From JACVRN01 sp963715565 (lineage in GTDB: Bacteria > Acidobacteriota > Blastocatellia > Pyrinomonadales > Pyrinomonadaceae), in contig OY970256.1 in NCBI GenBank assembly GCA_963715565.1, positions 868,001-932,000 of the forward strand: a DNA stretch of 64,000 nt, in the 5' to 3' direction. The notes below the pieces were generated by a model that saw only the letters and a list, made by a program, of their open reading frames with translations, ran no database searches and was not told the origin of the DNA. This document shows positions 1-7,218 of the stretch, one piece after another (position 1 is the stretch's first letter; the number at the start of each line of letters is the position of its first letter). The position numbers were made by a program, and so were the translations under genes.

Positions 1-494
1 TGCTTGTCCTCTTCGATTTCCTTCAGGTATTTCTGTTTGGCAGAGCCGTGGGCGGTTTCCGCGTTGTAGTACTTGACTGTGATGCGACCGCGCGCATCCT
101 GATAAGGGTCCGTGATGGCGTCGAGCTGCTTCTGGACGGAAAGGACGTCGCGGTCTATTTCTTTCAAACGCGGATCGACCTTTTCGCGGGCAGCTTTCGC
201 TTCCGCGTCCAGACGCTGATATTCCTCCGAGTCCTTAACCTGCTGCTCGTTCTCGCCCGCGCGTCGCTGTATGGAGCGCAGGTATCGCCTGTAGCGCGAG
301 ACGAACTCCTGCTGCATGTCTTTCCAGGGACGCTGCGAGTAGGCTTCGTCGTAGAGCGCCCACGCGAGCACACCCATCAAAAGCAGCGCCGAGATAAGCA
401 GGATGCTGCTCGTCGTGCGTTTCGTAATCGGATCGGGCTGAGGCCGCTCGGGCTCTTTGACAACGAGTTTGTCGGTATCCGGAGTATCAGCCAC
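1..494 (-). CDS. N-terminal part of a membrane-anchored subunit (probable c-type cytochrome) of the Rieske/cytochrome b complex, cut by the window edge
   Basis: The reading frame is open from a GTG at 494 to the window start and lacks an early ATG. A GGAGGAGA ribosome binding site sits about 8 bases before the GTG. The visible 164 residues show a charged, proline-rich N-terminus, one transmembrane helix at about residues 30-46 (SSILLISALLLMGVLAWAL), and then a long charged, coiled-coil-prone region. The gene starts 23 bases after the subunit-IV-like gene ends, on the same strand, so it belongs to the same operon. In comparable bc-type operons this position usually holds a membrane-anchored cytochrome c. 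No CxxCH heme motif lies in the visible part, so the heme assignment is inferred from context. Its 3' portion lies outside the window. Confidence 0.7.
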   Translation of the reverse strand, partial: MADTPDTDKLVVKEPERPQPDPITKRTTSSILLISALLLMGVLAWALYDEAYSQRPWKDMQQEFVSRYRRYLRSIQRRAGENEQQVKDSEEYQRLDAEAKAAREKVDPRLKEIDRDVLSVQKQLDAITDPYQDARGRITVKYYNAETAHGSAKQKYLKEIEEDK

Positions 495-517
495 CTGTCT
501 CTTCTCCTCCACGCGAA

Positions 518-1639
518 CTAAACGTTAAACCACGGCGTAACCCAAACGTACTTAATCGTAAAGACGAGACGTAAAAACAGCTTGACCGGCATCGCCAAAA
601 GCGCAGTGATGGCGAAGAACTGAAAGGTCATGTATTGCAGCAGACTCGTTCGCGCCAGAATCTTTCTCTCGAACTCGGACGGCGTCGTCATCCACAGCCA
701 CAGGCGCTTGTGGAAAGGCAGATTCCGGTCAATGCGGTCCATTCCGCCTCGCAGCATCAGCCAGTGGAAGAACAGGCCGCCAAGCAGGAAGAAACCGCCG
801 ACCACGATTGCGCCGAAGATGGCTTTCCAGGGGTATGCGTTCAGCCAGCCGAGTCCGGCGGGCCACCAGCCCGCGATAATTTCGTGCAGGTCTCTGTTCT
901 TATCGAATACGACCGTGTTATGGTCCCACGTCTGTCCCGGCCAGAACCAAATCCATCCCGGCCCGCGTATAAACGTGCCGATGATGATCAGGATAATCCA
1001 CATGAAGAAGCCCCACCCGAACATCCCTATGGCAAAGCGTCGCTGCTTCCATGTGTAATAACCGTTGCCGAGCGGGTTTGAATCAACGTAAGGGAAAACC
1101 ATCAACCCGACGAGGAGCAGGCTCGGCATCACGACCCCGGCAATCCAAGGGTCAAAATAGACGAGCATCTCCTGCAAGCCCAGAAAGTACCACGGCGCTT
1201 TCGAGGGATTCATCGTCAGGTTCGGATTGGCCGGTTCTTCCAGCGGCGCGTTCAAGGTGATGGACCAGACGAAGAGAATCACGGTCACAATCACGGCGAC
1301 CAGAAATTCTATACGCACCAGATAGGGCCAGACGTGAAGCTCGCGCGCCCAACCGGGACGCCACGGCTCGACTTTGCGGTGATGCGTTTTAGCGAGCGGC
1401 GCGTCTCCTTCGAGCCGTTCGATGAGACGATCATTATCACGCGCCTGTTTTACTCCCAGCCACGTAAAGAAAGGCACGATGACCAGCAGCCCGAGGATGG
1501 GTATGTTGTCGGGCGCGAAAGCGATTTTCCCGAGCTGGTGCCAGTCGCTGACGAGGAAGGCCGCGTAGGCGACCAGCAGCACCAGCGAAACGATCACAAT
1601 AATCCAGCCCGCGTTTAGCTTGAACTTGCGATCTGCCAT
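518..1639 (-). CDS. petD: Cytochrome b C-terminal / subunit IV-like protein of a quinol-cytochrome c oxidoreductase
   Basis: This 373-residue integral membrane protein carries the C-terminal half of a split cytochrome b. It should form part of the quinol oxidation (Qo) site in the cytoplasmic membrane. An N-terminal helix lies at about residues 11-30 and another at 45-62. The hallmark segment EPANPNLTMNPSKAPWYF follows at about 135-152, with several more helices after it. The Qo-site tetrad is APWY (148-151) instead of the common PEWY, so the glutamate position is changed. At 373 residues it is longer than classical subunit IV (about 160) because of extra N- and C-terminal helices. It lies 29 bases downstream of the cytochrome b gene in the Rieske operon. 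The symbol reflects homology, not proven membership of a b6f complex. Confidence 0.85.
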   Translation of the reverse strand: MADRKFKLNAGWIIVIVSLVLLVAYAAFLVSDWHQLGKIAFAPDNIPILGLLVIVPFFTWLGVKQARDNDRLIERLEGDAPLAKTHHRKVEPWRPGWARELHVWPYLVRIEFLVAVIVTVILFVWSITLNAPLEEPANPNLTMNPSKAPWYFLGLQEMLVYFDPWIAGVVMPSLLLVGLMVFPYVDSNPLGNGYYTWKQRRFAIGMFGWGFFMWIILIIIGTFIRGPGWIWFWPGQTWDHNTVVFDKNRDLHEIIAGWWPAGLGWLNAYPWKAIFGAIVVGGFFLLGGLFFHWLMLRGGMDRIDRNLPFHKRLWLWMTTPSEFERKILARTSLLQYMTFQFFAITALLAMPVKLFLRLVFTIKYVWVTPWFNV

Positions 1640-1668
1640 TCTCTTCTCTCTCCGAAGTTACAAAAAAC

Positions 1669-2712
1669 TCACTGCTCCTGCTCGGCCTGCTCCGGCTTGG
1701 CCGCTGGCGCAGGTCGCGCCGCAGGTTTCGCAACGGGTGTCGCCGTCTTTGAGCCGTTGCCGTCGCCTATGGTCGCAAGGACCGAAGGCTTCTTCGGCGG
1801 CTTCACTTCGTTTTCGAGCACGACGGGCGCAGGTCCACTGATTCCGCCGTCCTTGCGTATGCGCCAGAAGTGGACGGCCATGAAAATCGAAGCGACGAGC
1901 GGGATGCCTATGCAGTGCCAGATGTAAGACCTCAAAAGCGCGTTGGCGTCCACGACCGAGCCGCCCAACAATCCGAACCGCACGTCGTTAAAGGGCGTCA
2001 TCCCAAGCTCCGGCCCGAATGGTCCCTCGCTCCCGAGCATAGGTGTGGCGCGCGCCATGTTGGTTCCAACCGTCACGGCCCAGAAGCCCAGTTGATCGTC
2101 CGGCAGTAGATAGCCCGTGAAGGACAAAAGCAGGGTCAACACCAGCAGCACCACGCCAACGCACCAGTTAAATTCGCGCGGGCGTTTGTAGGAGCCCGTC
2201 AGGACGACGCGGAACATGTGGAGCCACGTCGTGATAATCATCAGGTGCGCGGCCCAGCGATGCATGTTCCTGAGAAGCTTGCCAAAAGGAACATCGTGCT
2301 CAAGGTAAAGGATGTCGCGGAAAGCCTGCACCTTGGTCGGGTGGTAGTAGAACATCAGGAGCACACCCGTAAAGGTGAGCACGATGAAAAGATAAAAGGT
2401 GATGCCGCCCATGCCCCATGTGAACTGGTAGCGCACGGCGTCGCGGTTGACCTTGGCCGGATGAAGATGCAGGAAGACGTTTGAGAGGATGGCTAAGGAG
2501 CGATTGCGCGGGTCGGAGCGGTCGTGCGAGACGCGAAAGATGGATTTCCAGAGCTGCGTCTCCTGCGGAGCGGCGAGTTGTTTAGCCTCTTCGACAGCCT
2601 GCTCTTTAATAGCGATTGAATCTTCACGCACACGCTCGACGAGGCTCGTGCTGCCACCGTCTCCGGCGCTCTCGGCGGGCTTTGTCCCCTTCGGATCAGA
2701 ACCTTCAGGCAT
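1669..2712 (-). CDS. petB: Cytochrome b (N-terminal, di-heme b6-type)
   Basis: This 347-residue protein is the heme-bearing half of a split cytochrome b. The four expected axial histidines are visible: H151 and H165 in one helix (13 residues between) and H266 and H281 in another (14 between, as in b6-type proteins). The order is a soluble N-terminal stretch of about 100 residues, four transmembrane helices up to about residue 285, and then an Ala/Pro/Lys-rich tail of about 50 residues that is probably disordered. A GAGGG ribosome site stands 5 bases before the ATG at 2712. The gene lies between the Rieske gene (upstream, across a heptamer hairpin) and the subunit-IV-like gene. It is expected to carry electrons across the membrane during quinol oxidation. 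Confidence 0.9.
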   Translation of the reverse strand: MPEGSDPKGTKPAESAGDGGSTSLVERVREDSIAIKEQAVEEAKQLAAPQETQLWKSIFRVSHDRSDPRNRSLAILSNVFLHLHPAKVNRDAVRYQFTWGMGGITFYLFIVLTFTGVLLMFYYHPTKVQAFRDILYLEHDVPFGKLLRNMHRWAAHLMIITTWLHMFRVVLTGSYKRPREFNWCVGVVLLVLTLLLSFTGYLLPDDQLGFWAVTVGTNMARATPMLGSEGPFGPELGMTPFNDVRFGLLGGSVVDANALLRSYIWHCIGIPLVASIFMAVHFWRIRKDGGISGPAPVVLENEVKPPKKPSVLATIGDGNGSKTATPVAKPAARPAPAAKPEQAEQEQ

Positions 2713-2726
2713 AAGACCCTCACTGT

Positions 2727-2817
2727 GAATTTTAGATTTGCGATTGCCGATTTTCGATTTAAAAGAAAAACTTCAACTTCTTAAAATCGAAAATCGCAAA
2801 TCTAAAATCGAAAATTC
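2727..2817. repeat. Heptamer-array hairpin, AATCGAA family
   Basis: Both arms are built from degenerate 7-base units of the type AATCGAA / TTTAGAT, with an A-rich loop at about 2760-2790. The arms are largely complementary over about 33 bases. The right arm ends exactly at the stop codon of the Rieske gene, and the left arm ends 14 bases before the cytochrome b start. It could act as an intercistronic attenuator or processing site; that role is inferred. Confidence 0.85.
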
Positions 2818-3630
2818 TTATAGCGCTATAAATGCTCCATCGTCGTTGAACTTGTCTGTGCCGCCTTTGGGATGGTCGTAGAGCCTGTTGGTATTGACGA
2901 CAATCTGTCCTTCGGCGTCCAGGGCAACGTGCGCGCGGTCCATGGGGCGCGGCGCGGGGCCTTCGAAGTTGACTCCATCGCTATCGTAGCCGCTGCCGTG
3001 ACACGGGCACTTAAACTTGTTCTCGCTCGCTTTCCAGTCGGGCGTGCACCCCAGATGTGTGCAGCGCGCGTAGATGACAAACAGGCGGTCGGGGGATTTG
3101 TTCACCCAGATGCGATATTGCTGTTGCCACTTTGTATCCACGCCGAGGTTGTAATCGGAGGGAAAGCCTATGCGAAAGACTGTCGAGGGCTCGAAGATGG
3201 CGCGCGGCAGGAAGAAGCGCACGAACATCAAAAAGCTGGTGGCTAAGAAACCTGCGACCGATGCCCAGACGATGCGCCGCCGCATCTTGTTGATGGGCTG
3301 GTCGGGCGTGCTTTCGACGACCGAGCCGACGGCTGGCTTGGCCGCTGCTTTCGGCACACCCCTGGCGACCGTGGCGGTCGGCGTCGCTCCGGCCTTGGCC
3401 GCACCGGGCGCAACACGCGCGGCGGGCTTGGTCCCGGCAGGCACTTCTTTAGCCGTAGGCTTTGACGGCGGTGGCGACGACGAAGGCACGCCTTCGTTGG
3501 GCACGGAAGTCGCGGTTGCGTCCTGTGCCGCCGAGACAGGTTTCGAGGGTGACGAAGACGCGCTCTGCGCTTCGCTCGTCTGTGGAGCATCCACAGTGCT
3601 CTCGGGTGGTCGGTTGGAGTTCTCTTCCAC
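2818..3630 (-). CDS. Rieske [2Fe-2S] iron-sulfur protein
   Basis: This 270-residue protein is the Rieske subunit that passes electrons from quinol to a cytochrome c. The cluster-binding boxes are CTHLGC (190-195) and CPCHGSGYD (208-216), followed by a GPAPRPMD segment typical of the family. One transmembrane anchor lies at about 118-140, preceded by an unusually long (about 110 residues) Ser/Pro/Ala-rich cytoplasmic N-terminus. The start chosen is a GTG at 3630 with GGAGG 9 bases upstream; a longer frame reaching 3726 has no good ribosome site. It is the first gene of the minus-strand Rieske-cytochrome b operon. The cluster ligands are intact, so it should be functional. Confidence 0.92.
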   Translation of the reverse strand: MEENSNRPPESTVDAPQTSEAQSASSSPSKPVSAAQDATATSVPNEGVPSSSPPPSKPTAKEVPAGTKPAARVAPGAAKAGATPTATVARGVPKAAAKPAVGSVVESTPDQPINKMRRRIVWASVAGFLATSFLMFVRFFLPRAIFEPSTVFRIGFPSDYNLGVDTKWQQQYRIWVNKSPDRLFVIYARCTHLGCTPDWKASENKFKCPCHGSGYDSDGVNFEGPAPRPMDRAHVALDAEGQIVVNTNRLYDHPKGGTDKFNDDGAFIAL

Positions 3631-3962
3631 GCCGCAGTTCCTCCGTTGGCGAACCTTGCGAGATGGCCTTGCGGCTTCCGAACAGGCAATCCTGCTGATA
3701 GACCGCGACTTATAAGAACACGGCACAGAGCTATAGAAATCCCAAGCACAGGGATTAAACTCTGCGACAAGACCCTGAATTGCTATGCGTTGTCATGAAG
3801 AGCGCCGCACCAGATTTATGAATATAATGGTCCGGTGCTGCTATTTATACTCCTTTTTGCGAAATGGAGGCAAGTTTTATTTTTTACGACGAAGTCACGC
3901 CGCCACGCTTTCGCTAACACTCCTGTTAAATCCCGTACCGAGGAAAGAAGGCTTCATTTCAG
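3631..3962. other. Divergent intergenic region, 332 bp
   Basis: This gap separates the minus-strand Rieske operon from the plus-strand glutaredoxin-like gene, so it should carry both promoters. An AT-rich TATAAT-like word lies near 3825, but no convincing -35 partner was found at normal spacing. No RNA gene or repeat is recognised. Confidence 0.4.
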
Positions 3963-4217
3963 ATGCCACACAAGCCACACGTCACGCTCTACACAAAGCC
4001 CGGCTGTCACCTCTGCGACGAGGCCAAACAGGAGATGCAAAGGGCCGCGATTTCGGACGAATACACCTTTGAAGAGATTAATATAGAAGAAGACCCCGAG
4101 GCACACGAGCTTTACAAGTACGAGATTCCAGTCATCGCCATCGACGGGCGCAAAGCCTTCAAGCACCGCCTGACCGCAGAGGATTTTCGACGCCGGCTCT
4201 TACGCAACAAGGGATAG
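3963..4217 (+). CDS. Glutaredoxin-like small thioredoxin-fold protein
   Basis: This 84-residue protein begins VTLYTKPGCHLCDEAK, giving a CxxC redox site (CHLC) at about residues 15-18 on the first helix of a thioredoxin fold. It continues with EIPVIAIDGR, which supplies the cis-proline (VPV/IPV-type) motif near residue 47-49. This matches short glutaredoxin family proteins of the DUF836/YruB type. It probably catalyses thiol-disulfide exchange in the cytoplasm; the substrate is unknown. It stands alone on the plus strand, followed by a dispersed repeat. The length suits the family, and no truncation is seen. Confidence 0.8.
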   Translation: MPHKPHVTLYTKPGCHLCDEAKQEMQRAAISDEYTFEEINIEEDPEAHELYKYEIPVIAIDGRKAFKHRLTAEDFRRRLLRNKG

Positions 4218-4251
4218 TGGAGCAGGTTAAAGCCGATGCTCTAAAGCTATT

Positions 4252-4341
4252 CACCGCAGAGACGCAGAGGACACAGAGTTAACGCAGAGGATTGAAGTCT
4301 TTCTCTGCGCCCCCTCTGCGCTCTCTGCGTCTCGGCGGTGA
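4252..4341. repeat. Dispersed CACCGCAGAGACGCAGAG-type inverted repeat, copy 1
   Basis: The left arm starts CACCGCAGAGACGCAGAGG and the right arm ends CTCTCTGCGTCTCGGCGGTG. They are inverted copies around a loop at about 4290-4300. A second copy lies at about 61422-61504. Repeats of this wording are widespread in bacterial genomes. The function is unknown; here it lies between a plus-strand gene end and a minus-strand gene end. Confidence 0.85.
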
Positions 4342-4401
4342 GTCTGATTTGAACCTGACCCACTACTCTTACGTAGCAGGACGCGCTCGCCTTCGTACAC
4401 T

Positions 4402-4839
4402 TTATCTACAGCCTACTATCACGCATAAGGGCCAGGGCCAACCGGCAATGCCGCCCCGGCCTTTTCCTGCCAGTTCTTCCCGTAGCTCTTTTATTTTCTT
4501 GTCCGATAACTTCTGGTCAAGTTTAAACAGTAAGGCATCATATTTGACCTGTCTTTTCGGGTTACCGGGCGGGCCGATTCTGCGTTCCAGCTCTTTACGT
4601 ATCTGTTCCTGCTTGTCAGGAGCAAACAACTCCTTCGCCGCCTGAACCAGCGGATCGCTCGATGGGTTAGCGGTGCTTCTTTCAAGCTTCTCAACAATAA
4701 AGAATGCAAGCCGGAACGCATACTCGTCCGAGCTTTGGCTGGATGGAGGGTTCGCGCCCTGCGGCGCTTGCGCCCCGACGCTTATCGGAAGAGATGAGAA
4801 GGCTATCGCCAAAAGCAAGCATAAACAGCCTCTTTTCAT
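4402..4839 (-). CDS. Small secreted protein of unknown function
   Basis: This 145-residue protein has a clear Sec signal peptide (MKRGCLCLLLAIAFSSLPISVGAQA, cleavage near residue 23). The mature part is about 120 residues, rich in Lys/Glu and predicted helical, with a Gly/Pro/Cys-containing end. AAGGAG lies 6 bases before the ATG. The family was not recognised. It is downstream of the chelatase operon on the same strand with a gap of about 105 bases, so co-transcription is possible but not shown. It is likely periplasmic. Confidence 0.6.
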   Translation of the reverse strand: MKRGCLCLLLAIAFSSLPISVGAQAPQGANPPSSQSSDEYAFRLAFFIVEKLERSTANPSSDPLVQAAKELFAPDKQEQIRKELERRIGPPGNPKRQVKYDALLFKLDQKLSDKKIKELREELAGKGRGGIAGWPWPLCVIVGCR

Positions 4840-4944
4840 AAGTTTCTCCTTATCAATTCTGGTTTTCCTGATTAACGATATCTACGGCTGCTCCAAACAT
4901 TGAAGCTGCAATGACAAAGGCCGCTAGTCCATGCCGTCAAAGGC

Positions 4945-7218
4945 TCACAAATTCAAGTTGCGCGCCGTCTCTTCAATCGAAGTGTAAAGCCGCGCGCGTT
5001 CATTTTCGTCGCGCGCCCGGCGATAGGCCGTCAATTGTTCTTTGAGCACGGCGAGGTCTTTGTAGAGCCCAGCGTTCTCAATCGGCGGCGTGAGGTATGA
5101 AATCAGCTCGGCATAGGAGCGGCGCTTGGCGATTGTGCCTTCGGACGGGTTGTTGACGCTGTAGATATAGATGTTCGGCAACTCGCCCGCCAGACGGTCG
5201 GGCCAGCAAGACTCGCTGAGCCCTACCTGTTTGCCCGGCATGAATTCCATAGCGCCGTGCGTGCCCGTGTGAATCATCACGTCCGCGCCGAAAACTTTTT
5301 CCATGTAAGTGTAGAAGGCCATGAAGCCGTGATGCGGCGCGCCGCTCTCGGCCATCAGGAGCCGCATCGGGTCGCCTTCGTAACCGAAGGTCGGCTGCAC
5401 TCCCACAAAGACGTTGCCCAGGTGAAGCCCCTGTATGAGAAGCTGCCCGCCGAAAGAATTAACAGAGCCGGGAGCAGCGCCCCACTCCCGCTCAATCTCT
5501 TCGACAAACGGACACAGCCGCATGTACTCGTCAACGCTCATGCGATAAGCGACATTGAGCGTCGAGCCGAAAAGAGCGGAGTTACCACCCGTGAGCATTT
5601 CGCGCAACGCCTGCGCCGACGTAGGAACTTCCACGTCGTATCCTTCTTCGCTCATGCGCCGCAGGATTCCCCACACGCTTTCAAAAACTTCCAGCTCGGC
5701 AGCCGTTCCTATGTTCCCCTTGTTCGGCGGGAAGCAGTAGACAATCACAGCCGCCTTGACCGATGCGCGCTCCGCCTGTTGCAGATAGCTCCAGCGACGC
5801 AGGCGGCGCGCTAATCTCTTGCAGCGTTCTTCCAGAGGCTCCGGCTCAGAGCCTCCGCCTGGGAGACCGCCGAACACAAAAGGCTCTGTCGCCCCGTCCA
5901 GCTCGGGAATGGCGACCTGCATGCCCGCCTGCACCGGATTCAGGCCCGCACGCGACGCGCGCCACGAATCAATCGCCTGCACATCCAAGCTGACGGCGGA
6001 GCGCAACGGAACATTCAACTCACTGAGGTAACGCGAGGCCGCCTCGCTGTCATTCATCGCCGGGCCGCCTACAAAGCTAAAGCCCGTCAGCGAAACAATC
6101 TGGCTCACACGAGCACGCTTCGCTTCATGATTATCTTTACTCGCCGCGCTCTGCCCACGCTTCCCTTTCCCCTCTTCCCCTTTTACCCTTTTTCCCCTTT
6201 CTCTTCCTTTCCCATTTTCGACAAAAAACTTTTCGCACGCCTCGCGGTTGTCCATGAGCGTGGAGATGATGGGCAGGACCGGCAAGCCTTCCCCTTCGAT
6301 GGCGCGGATTAAGTAGTCGTAATGACGACGCGCGCGGCTCACTATCTGCGGGCGCATGAGCAGAAGGCCGACCGTTTCTTCAGCCGCCAGAATCTTGCGC
6401 GCGCCGTTCTCTTGCGTGCGCCGCTCGTACCACTTCCGGTAATCCTCAAAAGTTTCAAACAGCCTCTCGGCGTCCGGGTGATAGACGGCGACCGACGGCA
6501 CGGCCTCCGGCTGCGGGACTTTGATTTCATCCGCGCGCAAACGCTCCCGTGGCACGTAATGCTTTAGCGCATACAGCAGCATCGAGCGAATGTTGGCGGG
6601 CGTTGGTTGCAGGAAATAACAGAAGAGATAGAGGTAATGTTTGATGTCGCGCAAACGGCCTGCGCTCGGGACAAGCTTGAGCAAACCCGGTAGACGATCA
6701 ACCAGCTTTAGATACTGCGAGTGATTACGCTTGCTCTTTTTCGCATGCGCGCGCGCCTGCTCGCCCATCCACGTCCCGATTCTTCCAGCCAGATTTTTAG
6801 CACGCTTCTCTTTCCCCGCGTCTCCGCGTCTCCTCGTCTCCGCGTCTCCTTCCCCCTTTGCGAATCTGAACATCCTCCCGAAGTCCAGACGTCCCATGCG
6901 CGTCCGTCGCATCAGCTCCGGCATGCAGTTGATGACAATGACCGCGTGATGACGCGACTGATATTTTTCCAGCGCGGAGAGCAGCCGCGCGGCGTTCTCG
7001 CCGTCCATGACGTGGATAACGAAAACCAGATCCGCTTCCTGTAAATCACGCTCAGCTTGCGCCCACTCGTCCGCGTCAAGCGGCGCGCCGAAATTAAAAG
7101 CCGCCACATGGAGGTCTAAACCGTACTCACGATTAATCTCGCGCTCGGCTTCCCTGAGCGGCGCAAGCAGGCTCGTGCCGACGTAGCAGACAGCGATTTG
7201 TAGCCGCTCACTCTTCAT
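4945..7218 (-). CDS. bchH: Magnesium chelatase H subunit, N-terminal half (split BchH)
   Basis: This 757-residue protein matches the first half of BchH/ChlH. It opens with the DUF3479-type N-terminal domain (residues about 1-150, with INCMPELMRRTRMGRLDF). It then runs through the tetrapyrrole-binding core with PHHGFMAFYTYMEKVFGAD, HTGTHGAMEFMPGKQ and NNPSEGTIAKRRSYAE, and stops at ARNLNL. That is the point where full-length BchH continues with a linker and a second half. The missing half is encoded just upstream on the same strand, and the two genes share one base (TGATG). The order is therefore reversed relative to the protein. Two low-complexity insertions (near residues 125-145 and 330-365) are in frame. 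BchH binds protoporphyrin IX for Mg2+ insertion. A role in a cobaltochelatase cannot be excluded, but DUF3479 favours the Mg-chelatase family. Confidence 0.88.
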   Translation of the reverse strand: MKSERLQIAVCYVGTSLLAPLREAEREINREYGLDLHVAAFNFGAPLDADEWAQAERDLQEADLVFVIHVMDGENAARLLSALEKYQSRHHAVIVINCMPELMRRTRMGRLDFGRMFRFAKGEGDAETRRRGDAGKEKRAKNLAGRIGTWMGEQARAHAKKSKRNHSQYLKLVDRLPGLLKLVPSAGRLRDIKHYLYLFCYFLQPTPANIRSMLLYALKHYVPRERLRADEIKVPQPEAVPSVAVYHPDAERLFETFEDYRKWYERRTQENGARKILAAEETVGLLLMRPQIVSRARRHYDYLIRAIEGEGLPVLPIISTLMDNREACEKFFVENGKGRERGKRVKGEEGKGKRGQSAASKDNHEAKRARVSQIVSLTGFSFVGGPAMNDSEAASRYLSELNVPLRSAVSLDVQAIDSWRASRAGLNPVQAGMQVAIPELDGATEPFVFGGLPGGGSEPEPLEERCKRLARRLRRWSYLQQAERASVKAAVIVYCFPPNKGNIGTAAELEVFESVWGILRRMSEEGYDVEVPTSAQALREMLTGGNSALFGSTLNVAYRMSVDEYMRLCPFVEEIEREWGAAPGSVNSFGGQLLIQGLHLGNVFVGVQPTFGYEGDPMRLLMAESGAPHHGFMAFYTYMEKVFGADVMIHTGTHGAMEFMPGKQVGLSESCWPDRLAGELPNIYIYSVNNPSEGTIAKRRSYAELISYLTPPIENAGLYKDLAVLKEQLTAYRRARDENERARLYTSIEETARNLNL
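6160..6228. repeat. Low-complexity pyrimidine/purine array inside bchH N-half
   Basis: On the coding strand this is a run of degenerate units such as GGGGAAA and AGGGGAAG. It encodes a Gly/Lys/Arg/Glu-rich insert (GKGRERGKRVKGEEGKGKR) absent from normal BchH. The frame is kept on both sides, so it reads as an inserted simple-sequence array tolerated in a loop. Confidence 0.7.
6818..6849. repeat. Four tandem GCGTCTCC octamers inside bchH N-half
   Basis: There are four consecutive 8-base units (the third is TCGTCTCC) within the coding sequence, encoding part of DAETRRRGDAGK on the minus strand. The surrounding protein aligns with BchH on each side, so this is an in-frame insertion of a short tandem repeat. 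Confidence 0.75.

Noticed and set aside
2818..3726. A longer Rieske protein starting at 3726
   Set aside because: The ATG at 3726 lacks a ribosome site, while GTG 3630 has GGAGG at a good distance.
3785..4072. A 95-codon plus-strand frame before the glutaredoxin-like gene
   Set aside because: It overlaps the start of a well-supported gene in another frame and has no motif or ribosome site.
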